Source of the DNA: Silene conica
Taxonomy: Eukaryota > Streptophyta > Magnoliopsida > Caryophyllales > Caryophyllaceae
NCBI GenBank assembly: GCA_029255685.2
Contig: CM055312.2
Span: 1,760,649-1,824,648, forward strand
Direction: 5' to 3'
DNA: 64,000 nt
Shown here: piece by piece, positions 56,130 through 64,000 of the stretch
How positions within the stretch are numbered: position 1 is the first letter of the stretch
How the letters are laid out: each line of letters starts with the position of its first letter
Position numbers and translations under genes: made by a program
The notes under the pieces: generated by a model
Databases searched by the model: none
The model's input: only the letters and a program-made list of their open reading frames with translations
Told to the model about the DNA's origin: nothing

Positions 56130-58000
56130 GATTATTATTGTGTTTTCTCTCGTTGCACGCCCAATCTCAGTCGTTGCATCATAAATGCTTTCGCTGTTTC
56201 TTGAAACGGGAATTGCAGGAGCGAGTAGCGGTAATCTTCAAAGTATATACAGGGTGGCATTGGCCATTGATGCAGAATTGCAAACTGTCAGGCTATGGAT
56301 AATGTAAATTAATACTGCCAGCTTTTACAAGTCAATAATGTGCATCAAACGTGCCAGTATGTACATTTATCTGTTGAACCCGTCGTCTCACCAAGTCTAC
56401 AATATGTACATTCGAGTATGGTGGTACTGAGATTCGTATCATTGAACGGTACAAACGTGTTTCTTTTATCAATATCCGTGACTGTAAGTCTGTAAATAAA
56501 ACATTAGCCATCAAATATTAAATTTACAGTTCCAATGGGGCTGGTGGAATGGTGGAAACCTGTTCTTCAATGGCTCAAACCAGCCGATAAATAATGGCAA
56601 ATCCTTATATGAATTGATCCCGAGTAAAACCCGAGTCACCCACCTCTTTTACCAGATTTATCTGCAATGGCAGTCCCGCCACGACACCATCTTCAATGCC
56701 ACATTCATTCGTTCCTCTTTTAATCAGGAAGTATCCGTCCTGTTATAGTCCATTTCAACAAGATACCTGAAAAAGGTTCGAGTTCAGCTTGAGCTCAGAC
56801 GATGATTCAGCCACAAGAACCTATCGCGACAGATGGGAAATTACTCATACATTCTATAGATTTCGAGTTTTTACATCCCATACAGGTGACCGGAAACTGA
56901 AATCTGAATTAGAATTAACTAATACTCGGAATTTCAGGAACATGTGCGTTGAAGTATTGAACTATAGAGTATAGATTGCAAATTTCAGAAGATCTTGCAA
57001 GGGTTACCAGGCTCAATTTACCTAACCCGTAATGACCCTCCCTGAAACCGCCCATCAATGGAACGGCCTGAATTAACCCAAGACGACTAATTTTCCGATT
57101 ACTCTAATTATCAGAATCTGAATACTCCACCTACAATGACCCTGCTCGAACTAACCTATAAGTCTATAACTAAAATACTCACAATAACCCGACATTAACA
57201 AACACAAAGTAGATCGAAACCCAGAATAATCCAATCTATCTCGACTAGACCCGACACAGCCTGAATTGGACCAACCGGAACGATCCATTTGGCGAATCCA
57301 GTTGTAGTAAAGGTAATGGTAACTTATCTAGAAAAGGCCACTACTCAAGCAAAAATCAAACATATAGGACAACACAAATTCTCATTGAAGACGGACCGTC
57401 ACAAGCTGAACACGGATAATGCCCGCCTCACATGACAGTATCCATAAAACGCTCCATTTCCTCCCACTTGCCTTTCCAAATAATTCATTAGATATTTTCA
57501 CCTTATGTAACAGGAAGGCTACATCAAAATACAAAATTGGCAACCTTAATAGTACATGTTTAACTATTTTTCAGTGTCAAATGAGTCAGAAGCCTAAGAG
57601 GGCATTACAATCTACAGAGAGGGTTGCGAGTCTTGCGACTTTATTATCAACAATACCTCCGCTTTAACCAATAGACTAAGACGTCTTCGATTATTCGATA
57701 TTAACACATCTAAATCAGAACTAAGAAGATTAAAGATCCCATTTTACACCATGAAAAATCAAAATATGGATTAGGTAAGATACTGCAACTTATTATTACT
57801 GTCAGAAAGTGATTTAACTAAAATATGCAGATACCCAAGAAAAAAAATCAGAAATAAATAAGATGGTTGCATAAAAATGAGTAAATGAATCAAAGAATGT
57901 AGCTCAAGATATAAATAGAAATATTACCAATAATGATGTCAAAAGAATCAGAAAAAATGAAGATAAACCCAGATTAGAAGTAGCCATGTTTAATTACTTG
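56130..58000. other. Intergenic, no gene recognised
   Basis: Mixed sequence. The open frames at 56332-56974 and 57419-57667 have no domain I recognise. 'TTCTCATTGAAGACGGACCG' at 57379 is a lone end of the GACGG-type MITE. Confidence 0.4.
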
Positions 58001-58597
58001 ATCAAACCTAGGGGGTAACCGAGCACATTTGAGCTTGAGGGGTGTAACCGAGCCGATTTGAGCTCGAGGGGTGTAACCGAGATGATTTGAGCTCGAGCTC
58101 TTGTGGGCTTGGAATCAGCTTGGAAACTTTAGTTTGAGCTCGTAATCAGCTCGGAATTTTCCGAACTTAAAAAATCAAAGCTTGGAATCAGCTCGGATTT
58201 GGCTCGAGCTCAACTCGAGCCCAATTCGAGCTCTATTCAATCATTATTTTCTTTATTTTCTTGAACTTTTAAATCGAATTAAAGATACAAATATTTTAAC
58301 AAAAATATAAATATAAAATACTTATCAAATGTAACAAAAATATAATTTTAAATGATAAAATATCATTTTTTTTAAGAATAAAACAATTGTAAAATGGCAA
58401 AACAAATACTAAAAAAAGAGCCTATACGAGCTTCCGATTCCGAGCTCTATTAAGCTCGGAATCAGCTCAGATATGGTCCACCTCGGCTCAGAATCGGCTT
58501 TGAATCAGTTTTTGACCGATTTCGAGTCGTTCTTTGACCGCGCTGATTCTGAGGGCTCTATGAGCCGGCTCAGATCACTTACCACCCTAATCAAACT
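58001..58597. mobile_element. hAT-like element with GAGCTCGAG repeats
   Basis: The element is 58009-58589 (581 bp). The left end is TAGGGGGTAACCGAGC and the reverse complement of the right end is TAGGGTGGTAAGTGATC. The flanks ATCAAACC and ATCAAACT form an 8-bp duplication with one mismatch. A ~30-bp unit (GGGGTGTAACCGAG...TTTGAGCTCGAG) is repeated about three times at the left, and GAGCTC/TCGGAATCAGCTC words fill the rest. No coding. Confidence 0.75.
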
Positions 58598-59238
58598 TAT
58601 TCAAACCCCACAGTTTATTGTGTTGTGTGAAATGATCCAATCGGAATAACCCGACCTCAACTTGACCCATAACTCCTACTCATCCGATTCAAATTAATCA
58701 ACTCGGTTTAAATAGTTATTGTTACACGTCCATTATTATTCCTAAATAACTCGATGATAGTCCGAATTATTACAAATTCGGAACAACTTGAACTTGGCCT
58801 ACCACCTATGTGAAAAAAAAAACGTTCTACCAGGTCCGATGGACACTGTCACTACCAATTGGGCTTAAATTCAATTGAGTCTACTTTCTCCAATTTAATT
58901 TGAGAAGTCCAGTTCCTGAATTTTCCCGGGAAAACATGTCAATAATTTTCAAAATTATACAATTTCCCGATTCCCGTATTTTTCATGATCACCAAACGAC
59001 CTCTTACGTTATTTTAGCACAAATTAAATCGAATATTTCGATATGCGAATTATAATATCCGTATTACAATTATAATTTGGTAGTCCAAGAACACGGAATC
59101 TAACAAACCCGAAATTTGTACACAATATATACTTAAAACGTTAAAAACAATAAGTAAAATAACAATATTAATTACTCCCTAATCATGATTCAAAAACGAG
59201 TAATAATAATACAAAAACATGAAATTAGTTGCCTAAAA
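58598..59238. other. 3' flank of the TBP gene
   Basis: AT-rich, with no gene seen. There is no poly-T run next to the TBP stop that would mark a fresh retrocopy tail. Confidence 0.4.
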
Positions 59239-59832
59239 TTAACACAATTTCTTCTTCTTGTATTCGTTCAACAACGGAAAAATATTCCGAAACGCAGCGA
59301 AAATCTGTTCTGGATGTTGAGCACCAGTAAGCACAACCTTCCCAGAAACGAATATAAGTAACACGATCTTCGGGTCGGCCATTCGAAAAACCATCCCGGG
59401 AAACAATTCCGGCTCGTACTTGGCAAAATTACTGTTAAATTCTTTAAGCAATTCCAATTTAATTGGGAATTTGACATCACAAGAACCCACTATATTCTGA
59501 ATCTTGAAATCCAAGAAACTCACTGGAAATCCCAACTTTTGAACAATTCGAGCAAACTTACGAGCAGCTAGTTTCGAATCAGCCTCGCTTTTCGCACCGG
59601 TGCATACCACTTTCCCTGATGTAAAGATTAACGCTGTTGTTCTTGGCTCTTTGATTCGCATAATCACGGCTGAAAATCGCTTTTGATTGTATTCTGCGTT
59701 ACGTGCTTTGAGTGCGATTGCTGGTAGGTTTAACTTGCAACCCAAGTTAACTGTGGAGACGACGTTTTGGATTGTAGGGATGAGTTCTGATGGATGGTTT
59801 GACATTTCTTGAATCATTCCTTCGACTTCCAT
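59239..59832 (-). CDS. TATA-box-binding protein, intronless and divergent
   Basis: A single frame of 197 residues starts at ATG 59830-59832. Both TBP core repeats are present: residues ~20-100 ('[16 protein letters not shown]', '[18 protein letters not shown]', '[16 protein letters not shown]') and ~110-190 ('[15 protein letters not shown]', '[13 protein letters not shown]', '[14 protein letters not shown]'). The four phenylalanines that kink TATA DNA are kept (53, 70, 144, 161). Plant TBP genes normally have many introns, so this looks like a retrocopy that stayed open. Against the usual plant sequence it has changes such as '[11 protein letters not shown]' in place of the conserved 'YSHGAFSSY', and a new tail ending KKKKLC. 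TBP nucleates transcription by all three nuclear polymerases; this copy may be specialised or decaying. Confidence 0.92.
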   Translation of the reverse strand: MEVEGMIQEMSNHPSELIPTIQNVVSTVNLGCKLNLPAIALKARNAEYNQKRFSAVIMRIKEPRTTALIFTSGKVVCTGAKSEADSKLAARKFARIVQKLGFPVSFLDFKIQNIVGSCDVKFPIKLELLKEFNSNFAKYEPELFPGMVFRMADPKIVLLIFVSGKVVLTGAQHPEQIFAAFRNIFPLLNEYKKKKLC

Positions 59833-59992
59833 TGAATTTCGAGTGTGTTTTTTTGATGATTTCGAGTGGAAATTAGGATTAGGGTTTCGAGGAATTAGGG
59901 CTTTTTCTTACTGTTGAAGATGATAATTTGTTTTTAATTTAAGAGCAGAGTAATTAATCTGTAATGGTGAGTTATGGAGGAATGTTTTTATA

Positions 59993-60000
59993 CTTTTATA
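59993..60000 (-). promoter_or_regulatory. Probable TATA box of the TBP gene
   Basis: On the minus strand TATAAAAG, followed by TATAAAAAC, lies about 160 bp upstream of the TBP ATG. Confidence 0.45.
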
Positions 60001-61855
60001 GAGAGTGGTAAACCGTTAACCGACTAGCTTAAGGACTACTAGTCAGATTCGGAAACAAATACTATTAATAATTAAAAAATTGCACGGTTGTTTTCATATC
60101 ATATTGTTCTAAATATGTATGATCGGAAGTAAATTATAAATATTCCTAAATTTTATTTTATATCTAACGTCTATATATTATTAATGATATTAATTTGTAC
60201 ATTATTCCTAGTTGTTAGATTAATATTAAGTTATTTTTATTATTTTTTAATTTAGTATTGTCGCCACATATTTTTTTTTTCGATTGCTGTAAATTGTTAA
60301 TTATTATTGTTTATTATAATTATGTATTGGGTATAAATTGTTATGTAATAGTTTTAGAAAAACGACGTTCGAAATTATTATATTTTCCAATATAATAATT
60401 AAGTTCATGTTATACATATTGACAGTTTTCGTAGAAATTCATGTTGACGAACTTATATCAAAAGTGTTACGTAATAATCGTAAAACTATTATTTCACGCA
60501 GTTATTTCGAATTAAAATCGTTAAAGAACTTTGCGGGTCCCACCATAATGAATTTTAAAAAAAATTGAGTTGATGACGTGGTTTAAGCGGCCTTCTAAAT
60601 GATCTTGCAATTATATAGATAACATTCAAAATTAGAGTTAATTTGATTTAACTCCATTTTAGAATAATTGGTGGACTATACAACCAATTTTATATATTTA
60701 ATAAATAGATTTCAAATTTTATAGCAATAATTTGAGCTCATATATACATTTTACAAGTTTTATACATAAAATGAATTTGAGGGTTTCTATAAAAAAAAAT
60801 TAACTTAAAATATTATATTGAGACTTAAAAAGAATATATATAAACTCAATAACATTTTAATTTTAACAACTAAAACTTTAAAACGTAAGTCAATTTGAAG
60901 CTTTATAATAACTAATTTGAGCTAATATATACATTTGACAAGTTTTATACATAAAAAGAATTTGAGGCTTTTTATAAAAAAATAATTATCTTAAAATATT
61001 ATATTGAGACTTAAAAAGAATACATATAAACTTAATTATATTTTGATTTTCACACCTAAAACTTTAAAATATAAGTCAATTTGAAGCTTTATAGTAACTA
61101 ATTTAAGCTAATATATACATTTTACAAGCTTTATTGAAAAGAATGATCAGGGTGTCTTTATAAAAAAATTAACTCAAAATATTATATTGAAACTTAAAAA
61201 AATACATATAAAACAAAATTAAAATGCAAGTCAATTTTTATTAGATCAACAAAATCGCATTTAAATTCAATTAGATTTGTATTGGACGTACGATCCTCAT
61301 AGTCGTATTTGCTTTTAAAATTCGAATTTATAAAATTAATCTCATTTGAATTTTTTTGTTGAAACAACTCCTTTAAATTGCATTTTTTTCCCTAAAATTG
61401 TTTCAAAATTCTAATTTAAATTATTTTTTTGTCTATTTTTATACCTTATTCCGTTTTGTCGCTTAACGAATATATGTGTTGAGAGGTATATATAACAATG
61501 TAGACAAAGAGAGGAAGAGTTTAAAAACCAAAGAAATAAGTCATTTAAATTGAGTTTTGAGGTAATTTTAGAGAAAAAATGCAAAATGAGGGGTAATTTT
61601 TAGCAAAAAAAAATTCAAATAGGAGTAATTTTAAAAATAGATTTAAAATAAAAGTAAAATTTAATTAATTCTTAAAATTATACAAACGATTGAGATGGGG
61701 TGAACAATTTACGAGTGACCGAGATTACCATACGTATGCTAAACAGTAGGAGGCTAATTTAAAGTACAACACTTGATAAAACGAACTTTTTTTTCTTTTA
61801 GGTGTTAATTTGTGAAAGTATTTAACAAAATAGTATTAGTTCCAAATTATTAACT
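60001..61855. other. AT-rich intergenic with a diverged ~180-bp tandem repeat
   Basis: At about 60700-61200 the phrases 'TTGAGCTxATATATACATTT', 'ACAAGTTTTATACATAAAA' and 'AAAATATTATATTGA' recur three times at roughly 180-bp spacing. No gene seen. Confidence 0.5.
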
Positions 61856-61857
61856 TG

Positions 61858-62593
61858 ATCATGCAGTGTGTCACTATTGTATCCTACAGTATAAATGTGA
61901 ATTGGGATACTTTTGCCTTTTTTCAAGGACATCGAGGTTTGAGACAGGGTGATCTGCTTTCACCCCTTTTATTTACTATTTGTATGAAATACCTGATAAA
62001 GTTGCTTCAACATACCACAACTGCTAATGAGTCCAGGTACCACCCTCTATGCCATAAGATGAAACTGACAAGTCTTATGTTTGCTGATGATCTCCTTCTC
62101 TTCAGTAAAGGAGATATGGCCTCTATAATTGTGTTGTTGAGAACTTTTGCTACCTTCTCAGCAGCGTCTGGCCTCAAATTGAGCCCTGGTGAATCCAATA
62201 TTTACTTCAGTGGGGTCAGTAATGAGCTCAAGCATGATATCATTACAGTTTTTGGCTGCAAGGAAGGATCTTTCCCCTTCAAGTATTTGAACATACCTAT
62301 TAAATCCTCAAGATTAACTATTTTGGAAATTCAACCTTTGGTGCATAATGTGACTGAAAGAATTAGGAAACTTGGAGCAAAGAAGTTGTCCTACTCTGGT
62401 CGGTTGGCCTGGTTTTGGTCAAAACAGTGCTTAGTACCCTGCATAATTATTGGGCTACAATCTTCATAATTCCTACTGGTGTGCTCAACCAAATCGAAGC
62501 CATTTGCAAGAGTTACTTATGGAATGGAGGGACTGATTATACTAAGACTCCCCTTGTTGCCTGGAGCAAAATTTGTACTCCATTCAATGAAGG
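61858..62593 (+). mobile_element. LINE (L1-type) reverse transcriptase fragment
   Basis: The frame from 61858 reads 'QCVTIVSYSINVN', then 'GHRGLRQGDLLSPLLF', the catalytic 'SLMFADDLLLFSKGD', 'FPFKYLNIPI' and 'KKLSYSGRLA'. A frameshift near 62410 moves the continuation 'VKTVLSTLHNYW...IEAICKSYLWNG' to another frame, up to 'LVAWSKICTPFNEG' at about 62593. The 5' half (endonuclease, early RT) and the 3' end are missing. It stops where an LTR-like TGTAACACC sequence begins, so that element probably inserted into it. Confidence 0.88.
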
Positions 62594-62970
62594 TGTAACA
62601 CCCCCATTTATTTAAGGGCCTGTACTAGGACTCCTCAGATAAATAAAGGTATTACCATCTCGGTTTCCCGAGGCAGTAGATACAAAGGAAGATAAACAGT
62701 ACTTTAAATAAAATTTAACTCATAACATGTTCTTACATCAGAAACCAAAAGTCTTAACAAACAAATAAAGTACAACTCGTATTAAACTGACTAAGGTGAT
62801 CTAGACATCTAATCTGGTCCGGATCCAAGCTCTTCCTCCCATAGCTCCCCCTTAGTCTCAGCCACCTGTCAATCTGCTCCCCAATAAATGGTTCATCACA
62901 GGTGATCACGAATACACAGGGTCAACCACGAGGTTGAGTAGGGAAAAGAATAAATATAACAATATAATAA

Positions 62971-63133
62971 ACTCCGCACCGATCCAACGCCAAATATATA
63001 CTCCGCACCGATCCAACACCATATATACTCCGCACCGATCCAACTCCATATATACTCCGCACCGATCCAACACCATATATACTCCGCACCGATCCACCAC
63101 CATATATACTCCGCACCGATCCATCCCATATCA
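62971..63133. repeat. Six-copy 27-bp minisatellite
   Basis: Units beginning ACTCCGCACCGATCCA start at 62971, 63000, 63027, 63054, 63081 and 63108 (first spacing 29 bp, then 27). Each unit ends in CATATAT or a variant. Several overlapping open frames here are artefacts. Confidence 0.9.
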
Positions 63134-63584
63134 CAAGTCCCAATATATAATCACATCGTATTACCTCATAGAATAATATAAATAAAAACATATATGATCA
63201 CATGATAACATATTACCAACATGCTTAATATCGAATCAGAACAGGTTATACATCAATCAGATACCAGTATTTCCCCTACCTCGAATAGTAGAAGTGCAGA
63301 TAATCCAAAGCTGGCTAGAAATGTTCCACGCGAAAACCGCTACCTAGACACGTAGTCGTAACGAATTAATGAATTTTCCGAACCCCACTACAAACCACAC
63401 TTACTATAAATAGAAACCTTCCATAAGTGGAAAGTTTCCATAAATAGAAACTTTCCCAAAATAGAAACTCCCATGACTCACTAAAACCCGACTCATATAT
63501 TTAATTAACACGAAGCAACAACCAAAACAATAATAACCTAACCAATTATAACATTAACATAGAGAGACATTACTAGTAAGGATA

Positions 63585-63636
63585 TCGATAAATAATAATA
63601 ATAACCATAATATTAAATAATAATAAAATAACAACA

Positions 63637-63670
<34 letters not shown>

Positions 63671-63685
63671 GTAATAATAATAATC
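63585..63685. repeat. AAT trinucleotide microsatellite
   Basis: Runs of AAT, the longest from about 63639 to 63670, inside the LTR-like element. Confidence 0.9.
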
Positions 63686-64000
63686 TACACAGACCCATAA
63701 AACACGCAAGACTCAACAGCCCAAAACCCACGAAATCACCGTCCCAACCGCGACCAACAGCCCCACTGACCAGCCTGTTTTGCGCACCCTAACGACCACC
63801 TTACCAGGCTCGAACCACAACCCAACAACGGTGGTTGTGACCACTGCACCATGGCGTACCCATAGACACAGCCCACTGCTACTGACTCAACCCCCACCAG
63901 CCTGTGGCCTCGCACAAACACTAGCCACCAAACCGTGACCTGCAACACCACTGAATCTGTGGTGTTCATACCCCGTAACCCCTTCCTCTAGCTACCACCA

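Larger units (their letters stand above)
62594..64000. mobile_element. LTR-like element, left part, running off the window
   Basis: It begins TGTAACACCCCCATTTATTT, the same kind of end as the element at 17008 (TGTAAAACCCC). It contains a six-copy 27-bp array (62971-63133) and an AAT microsatellite. No gag or pol is seen. The other end lies outside the window, so length and family are open; Ty3/gypsy-like LTR is my best guess. Confidence 0.45.

Noticed and set aside
62896-63191. Small repetitive proteins on both strands
   Set aside because: They are translations of the 27-bp minisatellite in different frames.

Overview
The window looks like nuclear DNA from a eudicot plant. The host genes are plant-specific (sieve-element occlusion protein, SOBIR1, JINGUBANG-like WD40) or have plant-type introns, and the spaces between them are AT-rich and full of MITEs and LTR-element remains. 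Five exact copies of the 9-mer TACTCCGTA, together with dense MITEs carrying GACGGATAT-type ends, make me favour Caryophyllales. That placement is an inference and not proven.

Layout: (1) 1-1134, the 3' end of a sieve-element occlusion (SEO) gene with a tRNA-derived SINE in its last intron. (2) 1.2-8.4 kb, intergenic repeats, including a GC-rich hAT-like element (5926-6784) with perfect ends and target duplication. (3) 8583-15815, SOBIR1 (+) facing the histone-fold gene CENP-X/MHF2 (-). A tandem segmental duplication between them left a truncated SOBIR1 3' end and broken CENP-X exons 4-6. (4) 15.8-31 kb, a gene-poor block. It holds a 66-bp fragment of the JINGUBANG-like gene, nested LTR-like remnants with a 10-copy repeat array, a PIF/Harbinger-type element, a 1-kb Mutator-like element and Stowaway-like MITEs. 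(5) 31011-32309, an intact intronless JINGUBANG-like WD40 gene (-). (6) 33754-38964, a young Ty1/copia element with 250-bp LTRs. (7) 40245-44938, two tandem intronless PIF1-like helicase genes (-). (8) 46.0-47.6 kb, a five-copy ~310-bp tandem repeat. (9) 53623-55881, a five-exon ABHD17-like hydrolase (+). (10) 59239-59832, an intronless, divergent TATA-binding protein gene (-). (11) 61.86-64 kb, a LINE reverse-transcriptase fragment cut by a TGTAACACCC-type LTR-like element.

How the genes relate: the host genes do not form a pathway. SOBIR1 acts in immune receptor complexes at the plasma membrane, SEO proteins plug injured sieve tubes, CENP-X and PIF1 helicases act in genome maintenance, TBP in transcription initiation, and ABHD17-like hydrolases in membrane lipid or protein deacylation. 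The most unusual structures are the 17.7-18.2 kb array, whose copies carry different but internally complementary flanking arms, the SOBIR1/CENP-X duplication, and the intronless TBP that keeps all four DNA-intercalating phenylalanines. All coordinates and motifs were read by eye; no alignments or database searches were run.
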